Assembly: GCA_018700655.1 (NCBI GenBank)
Contig: JABIUG010000320.1
Coordinates: 1-8,254, forward strand
Length of the DNA: 8,254 nucleotides
Direction: 5' to 3'
DNA from: Rhodospirillaceae bacterium
GTDB taxonomy: Bacteria; Pseudomonadota; Alphaproteobacteria; SP197
Positions 1 through 6,982 of the stretch are shown piece after piece. The position numbers and the translations under genes are program-made. Position 1 is the stretch's first letter, and each line of letters begins with the position of its first letter. The notes beneath the pieces are model-generated. The model was given only the letters and a program-made list of their open reading frames with translations. It searched no databases and was not told the origin of the DNA.

Positions 1-654
1 AAGCGCCGCATTGTCGGCTTCCAGCGGCATGGCGGCAGCCTTGAGGTCGCCGCCGGTCACGACATGGCGTGCGCCAAGGGCGGTCAGCCTTGCACCGTCG
101 GCATCACTTTGGGCGAGAACGACTTCAAAACCGGCGATCATGGCGCGGGCCAGCGAGGGCAACCGGCGCCAGCGGGCAAAGGAGCGCGGAGACATGCGCT
201 CGTTGACCAAGGCGGTCGGTACCTTGCGCCGTCGCGCTTCGGCCAGAAGATTGGGCCAGAGTTCCGATTCGACCCAGAGCGCGGCATCGGGTCGCCAGCG
301 TTCGAAGAACCGGGTGACTGCACGTGGACCGTCGAGCGGGGCGTACTGGTGAAAGCAACCTTGCGGCAGCCGCCTTGCCATGATCCCTGCCGAAGTCGTG
401 GTCCCGGTCGTCACCATCACGTTGGCGCCGGTCGCTGCGATGCGTTCGATCAGGGGCAGAGCCGACAGGGATTCGCCGACGCTGGCGCCGTGGACCCAGA
501 CCAGCCGGCCATCCGGGCGTTGGCCCTGGCCGCGCCCCAGTTTCTCGGCCATGCGGGCTTCGTCTTCCTTGCCGCGCAGCAGGCGCAGGCGCAGCAGCAA
601 CGGTGCAAAAGGCTCCGCTGCCACCGTTGCCAGACGATAAAGCCCCGCCATCAT
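1..654 (-). CDS. waaA: 3-deoxy-D-manno-octulosonic acid (Kdo) transferase, N-terminal half, cut by window edge
   Basis: The product transfers Kdo from CMP-Kdo to the lipid A precursor at the cytoplasmic face of the inner membrane, starting the lipopolysaccharide core. The 218 visible residues are open at the edge; the family is usually about 420-430 residues, so the C-terminal nucleotide-sugar-binding half is missing. Visible family features in order: a hydrophobic N-terminal segment (about residues 7-26), GKEDEARMAEKLG (28-40), WVHGASVGE (53-61), whose Glu61 matches the proposed catalytic base, VTTGTTTSA (81-89), and WVESELWPN (127-135). Two ATG codons stand in tandem (654 and 651) and either could start; I see no strong Shine-Dalgarno sequence. 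It begins 22 bases after the msbA-like stop on the same strand, so coupled expression is likely. Identity is from recognised motifs and is strong. How many Kdo residues it adds cannot be told from sequence. Confidence 0.93.
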   Translation of the reverse strand, partial: MMAGLYRLATVAAEPFAPLLLRLRLLRGKEDEARMAEKLGRGQGQRPDGRLVWVHGASVGESLSALPLIERIAATGANVMVTTGTTTSAGIMARRLPQGCFHQYAPLDGPRAVTRFFERWRPDAALWVESELWPNLLAEARRRKVPTALVNERMSPRSFARWRRLPSLARAMIAGFEVVLAQSDADGARLTALGARHVVTGGDLKAAAMPLEADNAAL

Positions 655-676
655 GTCTGTGACCCCGTGATGCCGC

Positions 677-2464
677 TCAGCCTTTGGCCGCGGCCTTTAG
701 CGCCGCCGGTTCGTCGGCGACCTGCAGGCTCCTCAGCCGGGCATAGAGACCGCCCCGGGCGACCAGCTCGGTGTGGCTGCCCGATTCCGCGATTGCACCA
801 TCCTCCATGACATAGATGATATCGGCATCGGCAATGGTCGAAAGCCGGTGGGCGACAACCAGGGTGGTGCGGCCTTCGGCCAGACGGGCAAGCGCAGTCT
901 GGACCTGGCGTTCTGATTCCGAATCAAGGGCGCTGGTCGCCTCATCAAGCAGCAGGATCGGCGCGTCGCGCAGGATGGCGCGGGCAATAGACAGGCGCTG
1001 GCGCTGGCCACCGGAAAGTTTGATCCCGCTCTCGCCGACCACCGTGTCGTAGCCCTGCGGCATCTCCATGATAAAGTCATGGGCGGCGGCATCGCGTGCC
1101 GCGCGTTCGATCTCTTCCTGGCTGGCATCCATCCTGCCATAGGCGATGTTGGCGCCGACCGTGTCGTTGAAGAGCGCTACCTCCTGGCTGACGATTGCGA
1201 TATTGCGCCGCAGGCTGGTGATTGTGACATCGCGGACATCGGTGCCGTCGATCCGCACCGCGCCGCCGCTGACGTCATAAAAGCGTGGCATCAGGTTCAG
1301 CACGGTCGACTTGCCCGCACCGGAGGGGCCGACCAGTGCTGCGGTCTTGCCCGCCGGAACCGTGATCGAGATACCGTTCAGCGCCGGAACGTCGCCATAG
1401 GCAAAAGTCACGTTCTCGAAGTCGACCGTGCCGCCCTTGATTTCGAGTCCACCGGCATTCTCCCGGTCCCGGATGGTTGATTCGATGTCGACCAGCGCCA
1501 GCACGCGTTGCGCAGCGGCCAGACCTTCCTGCAGATGATTGTTGAGCTTGGCGAAGTTCTTCAGCGGCTGATAGGCCAGCAGCAATGCGGTGATGAAACT
1601 GAAAAACGCGCCGGCCGTCGTTGTTCCCGCGATCACCTGATCGCCGCCATAGACGATGATTACGGCGATCGCCACGCCTGCCAGCGTCTCCATGATCGGC
1701 GAGATCGCCGCCTTGGCCCGCATGGTTTTGTAGATTTTCATGAACAGCGTTTCGATGCGGTCGCGCGCCCGTTCGATCTCGTGGTTTTCCTGGCCATAGG
1801 CCTTGATGTGGCGCACGCCGCGGAAGGTTTCCGACATGAAACCGGTGACCTGCTCGAGTTCGGCCCAGGCGAGGTTGGCGCGCATGCGCACCTTGCGCCC
1901 GATCTTGCTGACCGGAACAATGGCGAGCGGAAAGACGAAGAACGCGACCAGCGCCAGCGCCCAATCCTGGTAGAACATCAGCGCGACCAGGAAGATGAGG
2001 GTCAGCACGTCCTTGGCCATGGCGGTCAGGGTGTTGGCGACGGCATCCCGCATCAGGTCGACATTGTTCATGCAGCCTGCGATCAACTCGCCGGTCGAGG
2101 CGCCATGGAAAAAGGCGAGATCGGCACGGATCAGGCTTTCGAACACACGCTGGCGGATATCGGCCACGATGCGCATGGAAACCCGCGCCATAATCACGGT
2201 CTGGGCGTAGTCGGCGAGCCCTTTGACAACAAACACCACCAGCACCGCGACGGTGATCAGCATCAGGCGCGAATGATCCTTGTCGATGAAAACCTCGTCC
2301 AGGATCGGCTGGACCATCCAGGCATAGGCCGCTGTCGTTGCCGCCACCAGCGCCATGAACAGCACGGCCAGCAGCATCTGCGGGATGTAGCCCTTGATGT
2401 GCTCACGCATCAGACGCCCGACGATTTGCCTCGTCGGAAGCTGCTGGGCTTCGGGTTTTTTCAT
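677..2464 (-). CDS. msbA: MsbA-type lipid A / lipid flippase ABC transporter (fused TM and ATPase domains)
   Basis: A 595-residue ABC half-transporter, the normal length for MsbA, which works as a homodimer in the inner membrane and flips lipid A-core outward using ATP. The N-terminal half carries about six hydrophobic membrane segments (near residues 28-49, 67-88, 146-165, 168-187, 255-275 and 283-300). The ATPase domain is complete: Walker A GPSGAGKST (379-387), Q-loop Gln427, signature LSGGQ (483-487), Walker B ILLLDE (503-508) and switch His539. No key residue is missing. The ATG at 2464 follows a weak GGACGGA sequence. It lies between the phosphatase gene and waaA, and the waaA context is the main argument for lipid A export. 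MsbA-like exporters of drugs or other lipids share the same architecture, so the substrate is inferred. Confidence 0.85.
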   Translation of the reverse strand: MKKPEAQQLPTRQIVGRLMREHIKGYIPQMLLAVLFMALVAATTAAYAWMVQPILDEVFIDKDHSRLMLITVAVLVVFVVKGLADYAQTVIMARVSMRIVADIRQRVFESLIRADLAFFHGASTGELIAGCMNNVDLMRDAVANTLTAMAKDVLTLIFLVALMFYQDWALALVAFFVFPLAIVPVSKIGRKVRMRANLAWAELEQVTGFMSETFRGVRHIKAYGQENHEIERARDRIETLFMKIYKTMRAKAAISPIMETLAGVAIAVIIVYGGDQVIAGTTTAGAFFSFITALLLAYQPLKNFAKLNNHLQEGLAAAQRVLALVDIESTIRDRENAGGLEIKGGTVDFENVTFAYGDVPALNGISITVPAGKTAALVGPSGAGKSTVLNLMPRFYDVSGGAVRIDGTDVRDVTITSLRRNIAIVSQEVALFNDTVGANIAYGRMDASQEEIERAARDAAAHDFIMEMPQGYDTVVGESGIKLSGGQRQRLSIARAILRDAPILLLDEATSALDSESERQVQTALARLAEGRTTLVVAHRLSTIADADIIYVMEDGAIAESGSHTELVARGGLYARLRSLQVADEPAALKAAAKG

Positions 2465-2571
2465 CTATCCGTCCGTCGGACCGGGTGTCGGGCCGTCTTG
2501 GTCATGCCTGTTGTAGCGCAACTGGGCGCGAACCGGAATCGTCGGGGCCCACATGGACGTGTGGATCTGCT
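2465..2571 (-). other. Intergenic gap before the msbA-like gene; no gene or clear site seen
   Basis: These 107 bases form the longest gap inside the minus-strand block. Many related alphaproteobacterial clusters place a short DUF4170 gene between the phosphatase gene and the next lipopolysaccharide gene, but nothing of that size fits here. A weak hairpin (CCACA, six-base loop, TGTGG) lies near 2550-2566, without a T tract. An internal promoter is possible, but I cannot assign -35 and -10 boxes. Confidence 0.4.
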
Positions 2572-3363
2572 CTAGAGGCCCCATTCGATCCGGGTGACAA
2601 CCTCGACCAGGGCGGCATGCAATGCAGGGTTGGCCGAGATCAACGAGGCCTGGCGGGCGCTTGCTTCGTTGTAACGGAACGGGGCGCCGAAACGGTCGCC
2701 CGAGAGACCGCCTGCCTCGGCCACGATCAGGTCGGCCGCCGCAAGGTCCCAGTCGCTTTTTGGTCCAAGCGAGAGCGTGGCGTCATAGTGCCCGCAGGCG
2801 ACCAGCGCCATGCGATAGGCGACCGAATTGACCGCGTCATAGGCTGCCGGTTTCACATCCATCTCTTCGATCGTGCTTTTGACCATGCGCGCACTGGCCA
2901 GCAGGCGGGCACCGTCAAAGCCGTCTCGGTCCGAAACATGGATGGTTGCGCCGTTCAGGCGCGCGCCGCCGCCCGCAATCGCTTCGAAGAACTCGTCGGT
3001 CGCGGGATTGTAGACACAGCCACAGACCGGGCGGTTGCCAGCGACCAGCGAGGTCGCGACGGTAAACTCCGGGCGCTCTTCGAGAAAGGCGCGGGTGCCG
3101 TCGATCGGATCGACGATCCACAGCAGGTTCTCGCCCAGCCTCTTGGCGTTGTCTTCGGTCTCTTCGGAAAGCCAGCCGTATGTTGGTCGCGCACCCAGAA
3201 GCTTTTCCTTGAGCAGTTCGTCGACCGCGATATCGGCTTCGCTGACGGGGTCACCTCTGCCTTTGGTCCATTGTTCCGGCTTGGCCCGGAAATAAGACAG
3301 CGCAAGCGCACCGGCTTCGCGGGTCGCCGACTTCAGCAGTTCATGGTCAGCGGCAAATTCCAC
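2572..3363 (-). CDS. Inositol-monophosphatase-family phosphatase (CysQ/SuhB/HisN-like)
   Basis: A 263-residue protein of the metal-dependent FIG/IMPase superfamily, full length for the family. It hydrolyses a small phosphate ester using Mg2+. Metal and catalytic motifs are intact: GDPVSEAD (37-44), SEET (66-69), DPIDGT (85-90) and SDWDLAAAD (203-211), with Glu68, Asp85, Asp88 and Asp206 as the likely metal ligands. The stretch after DPIDGT (EFTVATSLV) resembles CysQ, 3'(2'),5'-bisphosphate nucleotidase, but inositol-1-phosphatase or histidinol-phosphatase activity cannot be excluded, so I give no symbol. The start is GTG at 3363; no in-frame ATG lies nearby, and it begins only 5 bases after the pmbA stop, which suggests translational coupling. 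The Shine-Dalgarno is poor. Placement between pmbA and lipopolysaccharide genes is a familiar alphaproteobacterial arrangement. Confidence 0.9.
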   Translation of the reverse strand: MEFAADHELLKSATREAGALALSYFRAKPEQWTKGRGDPVSEADIAVDELLKEKLLGARPTYGWLSEETEDNAKRLGENLLWIVDPIDGTRAFLEERPEFTVATSLVAGNRPVCGCVYNPATDEFFEAIAGGGARLNGATIHVSDRDGFDGARLLASARMVKSTIEEMDVKPAAYDAVNSVAYRMALVACGHYDATLSLGPKSDWDLAAADLIVAEAGGLSGDRFGAPFRYNEASARQASLISANPALHAALVEVVTRIEWGL

Positions 3364-3368
3364 GTTGG

Positions 3369-4724
3369 TCAGGTGCCTGCCACGGTCATGCCGTCGATCC
3401 GCACGCTGGGCGCATCGGTGCCGAACAGGAATTCCAGATCACTGGCCGGGGTCATGCTGGCGAACATATCCTTGAGGTTGCCGGCGACCGTCACTTCGTT
3501 GACCGGATAGGTCAGCTCTCCGTTCTCGATGCGGAAGCCGCCAGCGCCGCGGCTGTAGTCGCCGGTGACGCCATTCACGCCAAACCCGATCAGGAAGGTG
3601 ATGTAGAGCCCGTCTTCGATCTCGCCGATCATCTCCTCGGGGCTGGCCGAGCCCGGCTCAAGCCAGAGATTGGAGGGGCCGGGCGAGGGCGAGCCCGAGG
3701 TGCCGCGCGTCGCATGGCCGGTCGGTTCCAGACCAAGCTGGCGCGCCGAACGGCAATTGAGCAGCCATGTCGTCAGTTTGCCGTCATCGATCAGGTCATA
3801 ACCCCGGGTCGCCAGGCCCTCGCCATCGAACGGGTGCGACCGCAAGCCGCGCAGCTTGTGCGGGTCCTCGCGCACGGTAATGCCCGGCGCAAAAACCGCT
3901 TCGCCCATGCTGTCTTTCAGGAAACTTGTGCCGCGTGTGATGGCAGGCCCCGTGATGCCGCCGATCAGATGGCCCAGCAGGCTGCGGGCGCTGCGGTCGT
4001 CAAAGATCACCGGCATCGTCTGGGTCGCGAGCTTTTGTGGGTTGAGCTTACGCACGGCGCGCCGCCCCGCTTCCGTTCCGATTTCGGCCGGGCTGGGCAG
4101 GTCGGAGCGGTAACGCGCGACACGGTGTTCGCCGTCGCGCTCCATACCCAGGCCCTCGCCTGCGATCACCGAGGCGGCGATACTGCTGGAGGTGCCGCTG
4201 TAACTGCCCGAGAAACCGTTGCTGGCGGCCATCGCGGAATTGATCCGATGCCAGCCAGACGAAGCGCCTTCGGAATTGGTCACGCCTTCGACCGCGCGTG
4301 CGGCGTCTTCGGCTTCGGCGGCTGCTTCCATCAGGCGTTCGGGGTCGGGCTCGTCGTTGGCGTCGAGTTCGAGCTCGGGGATAGCGCTCGCCAGCCGGTC
4401 TGCTTCGGCCAGCCCGGCGAACTCATCTTCCGGCGCGATTTTTGCCATCGCGACGGCGCGCTCGACCAGTTCACTGATCGTGTCGTCGGAAGGATCGGTG
4501 GTCGAGACGATCGCCTGGCGCTGGCCGACAAAGACCCGCAGGCCCATATCGGTCGATTCCGAGCGTTCCAGCTCTTCGAGCTCACCCAGACGCCAGTTGA
4601 CGCCCAGGGACGTGTCGCGAAAGGCTGTGGCATCGGCGCTGTCGGCGCCGGCTTTTAGAGCCCGTTCGACCAGCTGGCCGGCGAGCTCGAGGGGGGAGGA
4701 GATCTCTGTCATGGATGATGACAT
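3369..4724 (-). CDS. pmbA: TldD/PmbA-family protein, PmbA (TldE) subunit
   Basis: A 451-residue protein, almost exactly the length of E. coli PmbA (450). PmbA/TldE pairs with TldD as a cytoplasmic protease that trims modified peptides such as microcin B17 and degrades the CcdA antitoxin. TldD carries the zinc HExxxH motif; I see no such motif here, which fits the non-catalytic PmbA/TldE partner. Recognised segments: the N-terminal domain with RSES and GLRVFVGQRQA (55-71), GGITGPAITRGTSFLKDSMG (255-274), GYDLIDDGKLTTWLLNCRSA (308-327) followed by LGLEPTGHA (330-338), and NGVTGDYSRGAGGFRIENGE (384-403). I chose ATG 4724 over a longer frame opening at 4805, because the extension is unlike the family and overlaps the preceding gene; a GGCGGA sequence sits about 7 bases upstream. 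A second ATG at 4712 is possible. TldD is not in the window. Confidence 0.92.
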   Translation of the reverse strand: MSSSMTEISSPLELAGQLVERALKAGADSADATAFRDTSLGVNWRLGELEELERSESTDMGLRVFVGQRQAIVSTTDPSDDTISELVERAVAMAKIAPEDEFAGLAEADRLASAIPELELDANDEPDPERLMEAAAEAEDAARAVEGVTNSEGASSGWHRINSAMAASNGFSGSYSGTSSSIAASVIAGEGLGMERDGEHRVARYRSDLPSPAEIGTEAGRRAVRKLNPQKLATQTMPVIFDDRSARSLLGHLIGGITGPAITRGTSFLKDSMGEAVFAPGITVREDPHKLRGLRSHPFDGEGLATRGYDLIDDGKLTTWLLNCRSARQLGLEPTGHATRGTSGSPSPGPSNLWLEPGSASPEEMIGEIEDGLYITFLIGFGVNGVTGDYSRGAGGFRIENGELTYPVNEVTVAGNLKDMFASMTPASDLEFLFGTDAPSVRIDGMTVAGT

Positions 4725-4765
4725 AGACGATTCCGCCAACAGGGGGAACCGACCAGCATCAAGGC

Positions 4766-5369
4766 TTAGTGGCCAGGGCTGATTTCGACCCCGATTTCGG
4801 TGCAAACCCAGGCATTGGTGCTGTCGTGATCGGTCGAGCAGGCGGTGATCACCAGCAGAAGGTCACATTCGGCACGCAACACAACAAATCCGCCGGGCGG
4901 GTTGGTCGGGGGCAGAAGTTCAAGCCCGCCATCGGCCCGGGAGGGCGAGTTCTGGAAGAAGTCCACGGGGTCGGGAACGAAGGGAAGGGTGACCCCGGCC
5001 CGGGCAAGTGCGATCAGGAGATTGTCGCGACAGCTTGGATGGTCATAAAGGCCGGCGCTTTCGAACAGTACGCGGCTGCATGCGGGATAAAGCATGTCAT
5101 GTTCCCCGGCCGAACCGTCTTCGACAAAGGTACAGGAGCTTCTTGCCCCGGTCGCTGCAGAAGACGCCGCCGATTGCGGGAAACAGCCGCTCGGAAAATT
5201 CGCGCGTCTGGGATGTGCTGAGCCAGTCGAGTTCGGGTTCGGTGACGAACGCCCACAGGTCGGCGACCTGCTGGCCCGCGACATCGATGATGCGCACGAG
5301 ATCGCCCTTTGCCACCGGGAAGGTCCGGCCGGACTGGCGTGGGATGATGGTGCGGGTGGTCTCTGGCAT
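4766..5369 (-). pseudogene. DUF1989 / urea-carboxylase-associated family protein, interrupted by one frameshift
   Basis: Two overlapping frames together encode one DUF1989 protein of about 200 residues. The first frame starts at ATG 5369, with a good GGAGG 7 bases upstream, and gives 80 residues with QQVADLWAF (33-41), STSQTREFSE (51-60) and CSDRGKKLLY (71-80). The second continues at about 5128 with FVEDGSAGEHDMLYPACS, then DHPSCRDNLLIAL, a P-D-P-VDFFQNS segment, RAECDLLLVITACSTDHDST, and a stop at 4766. The joint falls at 5132-5126 in TACCTTT. A conserved-looking LLYTFVED would be restored by two more bases, suggesting loss of an AC from an ACAC run, or by removing one C. Apart from this the gene is undamaged, so recent mutation or a sequencing error is likely. 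Some DUF1989 proteins are carboxyguanidine deiminase subunits beside guanidine/urea carboxylase; no carboxylase is here, so the substrate is unknown. Confidence 0.85.
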
Positions 5370-5376
5370 GTGCGGC

Positions 5377-5381
5377 CCTCC
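5377..5381 (-). promoter_or_regulatory. Ribosome binding site fixing the DUF1989 start
   Basis: GGAGG on the minus strand, 7 bases before ATG 5369. It decides this start over an open frame that extends upstream to 5501 through sequence unlike the family. Confidence 0.75.
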
Positions 5382-5427
5382 CCGGGTTTGGTTCCGTGTA
5401 TCCCGGATTATTGCAGGTTTTGGTGTT

Positions 5428-5700
5428 TCAGTGTCGTCTTCCGCGCCGTCTGGCCGGGCTATGGCCGGCGTCGCCGCGCGCGACGGACTGGAACATCTCA
5501 CGCAGGCGCTCCCAACCCTTGGGCAGCGATTCTGCGGTATCGAGCCTGGCGATCTCGTGTTTTGCCGCCCGTGCGGTATCCGTGCCGTGGGGAAGGCACA
5601 GGAGCCAGGCCATGAAGATGTCTTCTGGCGCTGCCGGCGCCCCGTCGGCTGATCGACCGGTCGGCTGTCCGGTCAATGTGCTGTTCAAACGTGCGTCCAT
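5428..5700 (-). CDS. Hypothetical 90-residue protein
   Basis: I do not recognise this protein. It encodes 90 residues with a polar, low-complexity start (about 1-22), a central part that looks folded and helical (APEDIFMAWLLCLPHGTD, about 24-41, then AAKHEIARLD and WERLREMFQSVA), and a basic Arg-rich tail (about 83-90). It has no signal peptide; the WLLCL patch is too short for a membrane span. Support for a real gene is the very good Shine-Dalgarno AGGAGG 8 bases before ATG 5700, GC-rich third codon positions, and its position 58 bases ahead of the DUF1989 gene on the same strand. It may be the first gene of the block. Function unknown. Confidence 0.65.
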   Translation of the reverse strand: MDARLNSTLTGQPTGRSADGAPAAPEDIFMAWLLCLPHGTDTARAAKHEIARLDTAESLPKGWERLREMFQSVARGDAGHSPARRRGRRH

Positions 5701-5708
5701 ACCGCGTT

Positions 5709-5714
5709 CCTCCT
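5709..5714 (-). promoter_or_regulatory. Strong ribosome binding site for the 90-residue gene
   Basis: AGGAGG on the minus strand, 8 bases upstream of ATG 5700. It is the best Shine-Dalgarno match in the window and the main reason to accept this small gene and its start. Confidence 0.75.
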
Positions 5715-6195
5715 GTGCTGGCGGGTATGGTCGCCGGTGAAGTCAGGAGGAGATGGCAAGGGGGATCGCGAGAGCGTGGCCCCATGGCCATTGCCTCTCG
5801 ATCGCCACCCGCGATCCAAAAAAGCCTCAAACTCGGGGCTGGTTTCCGGGCTCTGGAGTGGGCCCAACTCCATAAATCAGAGCGGGCCGACACGATCACC
5901 TTCCCGGGAAACCCGGTGGCTCGTCGATCGCGTTCAGCACTCCACCACCGTTGCGGGGGCAGCGCCGGAATTGGACCCTGAGTTTTTCCAGGTCCGCACC
6001 GGCTTCCCAATTCTCCCGCCCGGCGATTACCGGGCAGGCACCACGAGAGCCGTTATCAGACCAGCGTTGCTGGTCGGCCGCCACGACAAATCCGACGCCC
6101 TTGCCTTCGATTCCGACGGGCGATCCCTGCCATGTGGATCGATCGTGCTGCAAGCATAGGGTAACGCTCGCCCTGATCGTGGAAACAGAACGGGC
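5715..6195. other. Divergent intergenic region, non-coding, with several hairpins
   Basis: About 480 bases between the divergent unknown gene and lipoprotein gene. Open frames cross it on both strands, but they lack ribosome sites, family resemblance and the GC-rich third codon positions of the true genes. Visible structures: CGAGAG/CTCTCG (5769-5774 with 5795-5800) around an inner TGGCC/GGCCA; TGGAGT/ACTCCA (5854-5859 with 5867-5872); GCCCGG/CCGGGC (6018-6023 with 6030-6035); and GACCAGC/GCTGGTC with a 3-base loop (6059-6065 with 6069-6075). On the minus strand a 4-bp stem at 5840-5823 is followed by six T, at best a weak terminator. Promoters for both flanking genes should lie here. No tRNA is recognisable. 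Confidence 0.5.
6059..6075. repeat. Perfect 7-bp hairpin, 3-base loop
   Basis: GACCAGC-GTT-GCTGGTC is an exact inverted repeat. No T tract follows on either strand, so it is not a standard intrinsic terminator. It lies about 200 bases upstream of the lipoprotein gene. Confidence 0.5.
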
Positions 6196-6220
6196 AAACA
6201 TACGTGTTGCTTGTATGTTT
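6196..6220. promoter_or_regulatory. 8+8 bp dyad, possible operator upstream of the lipoprotein gene
   Basis: AAACATAC and GTATGTTT form a perfect inverted repeat with a 9-base spacer, giving half-site centres about 17 bases apart, a spacing that fits a dimeric regulator. It stands at the boundary between GC-rich sequence and the AT-rich patch before the lipoprotein start and overlaps a possible -35 region. A nearby GGAAACA (6181-6187) resembles an extended half-site. The regulator is unknown. Confidence 0.45.
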
Positions 6221-6238
6221 CCAATTTCATCTTATGAT
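6211..6238 (+). promoter_or_regulatory. Possible promoter of the lipoprotein gene
   Basis: TTGTAT (6211-6216) and TATGAT (6233-6238) are 16 bases apart within the most AT-rich stretch of the window. The -10 matches TATAAT at five of six positions; the -35 is poor (TTG only). An alternative -35, TTGCTT at 6207-6212, gives a 20-base spacer, which is too long. The call rests on base composition and the -10. Confidence 0.35.
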
Positions 6239-6274
6239 TATGAGAAGAACAAAAAAAGAATAAATGAGAATGCC

Positions 6275-6976
6275 ATGAAAACACATCGCTTGGGTTCGCT
6301 GGCCTACGGTTCGGTCATGGTGTTGTTGCTGATGGTCATGCTGGCCGCCTGTGCCCAACAGCCGGTTGCGCCGCCCCAGGTCACGTCCCATGTCGTGCGT
6401 TTCCCGGATTTTGCCACGCCGCCCGCGGGCCAGCGTTTCATCGTGCTGCCGCTTGCCGATCAGGCACAGAGTGCTGAGTTCAACCAGTACCGGCGCGAGA
6501 TCGAGCAGCGCCTGATGGGCCAGGGCATGATCGGGGTTGCCGATCAGGCCGATGCCGATCTTCTGGTTACACTCTCTTATGCGATCGGCGTCCACATCGA
6601 GACCGAAGTGATCGAGGAATACGGCCTGCTCTCCTACGGCCAGACCTTCTCCTCGACAGACGTGCGCTACAATGTCGTCACCGGTTTCTATGAATCCTAT
6701 CCCACGACCGAATACATCCCGCCCGTCCACGGCGTCACCGGCTACCACACCGAAACCAATTCGATCTACGACCGCAGTCTTGCCCTGCGGATCTTCGATC
6801 TCGAACGTTCTTCGGGCGATGACCTCTATCCCGCCTATGAAGGCACGGTGCAAAGTTCCGGCGCGACGCCCTCGTTCGCAGGTGTCAGCGCCTGCCTGTT
6901 CGACGCCCTGTTCCAGAACTTCCTGACTCCGGGCACCCAGGACGTCGCCATCCTGGCTTCGAGTTGTGTGCGTTAG
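6275..6976 (+). CDS. DUF4136-like lipoprotein
   Basis: A 233-residue protein with a clear lipoprotein signal: positive Lys2/Arg5, a hydrophobic core at about 13-24 and lipobox LAAC with Cys26. Ala27 at the +2 position fits outer-membrane sorting under the E. coli rule. The mature part has FIVLPLADQAQSAEF (55-69), QRLMGQGM (78-85), a DADLLVTLSYAIG segment (93-105) and Tyr-rich central segments (119-168), then LALRIFDLE (169-177) and EGTVQSSG (189-196). This layout resembles DUF4136, whose members look like small periplasmic-facing lipoproteins of unknown role. I chose ATG 6275 because it starts the signal peptide directly; an in-frame ATG at 6215 would add 20 polar residues in front of it. The ribosome site is weak (GAG, 6 bases upstream). 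It is possibly transcribed on into the next gene, 41 bases downstream. Confidence 0.8.
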   Translation: MKTHRLGSLAYGSVMVLLLMVMLAACAQQPVAPPQVTSHVVRFPDFATPPAGQRFIVLPLADQAQSAEFNQYRREIEQRLMGQGMIGVADQADADLLVTLSYAIGVHIETEVIEEYGLLSYGQTFSSTDVRYNVVTGFYESYPTTEYIPPVHGVTGYHTETNSIYDRSLALRIFDLERSSGDDLYPAYEGTVQSSGATPSFAGVSACLFDALFQNFLTPGTQDVAILASSCVR

Positions 6977-6982
6977 CGATAT

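Noticed and set aside
1508..2575. 355-residue plus-strand open frame opposite the msbA-like gene
   Set aside because: It is antisense to a complete ABC transporter and rich in His, Asp and Gln as expected from a GC-rich shadow frame, with no recognisable domain.
2485..3510. 341-residue plus-strand open frame opposite the phosphatase
   Set aside because: It is antisense to an intact IMPase-family gene and also runs across the pmbA end; composition is typical of a shadow frame.
3714..4658. 314-residue plus-strand open frame opposite pmbA
   Set aside because: It is a shadow of a full-length recognisable gene with no motif of its own.
5123..5132. Programmed +1 frameshift at CTT-TGT-C in the DUF1989 gene, resembling the prfB CTT-TGA-C site
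   Set aside because: There is no stop codon at the shift point and no Shine-Dalgarno-like stimulator three bases upstream, and I know of no programmed shift in this family. Mutation or sequence error is simpler.
5818..5846. Intrinsic terminator on the minus strand ending in six T
   Set aside because: The stem is only 4 bp with a 10-base loop, and no accepted gene lies upstream of it on that strand.
5896..6201. 101-residue minus-strand open frame in the divergent intergenic region
   Set aside because: There is no ribosome site before its ATG, third codon positions are not GC-rich as in the true genes, and the product resembles nothing I know.
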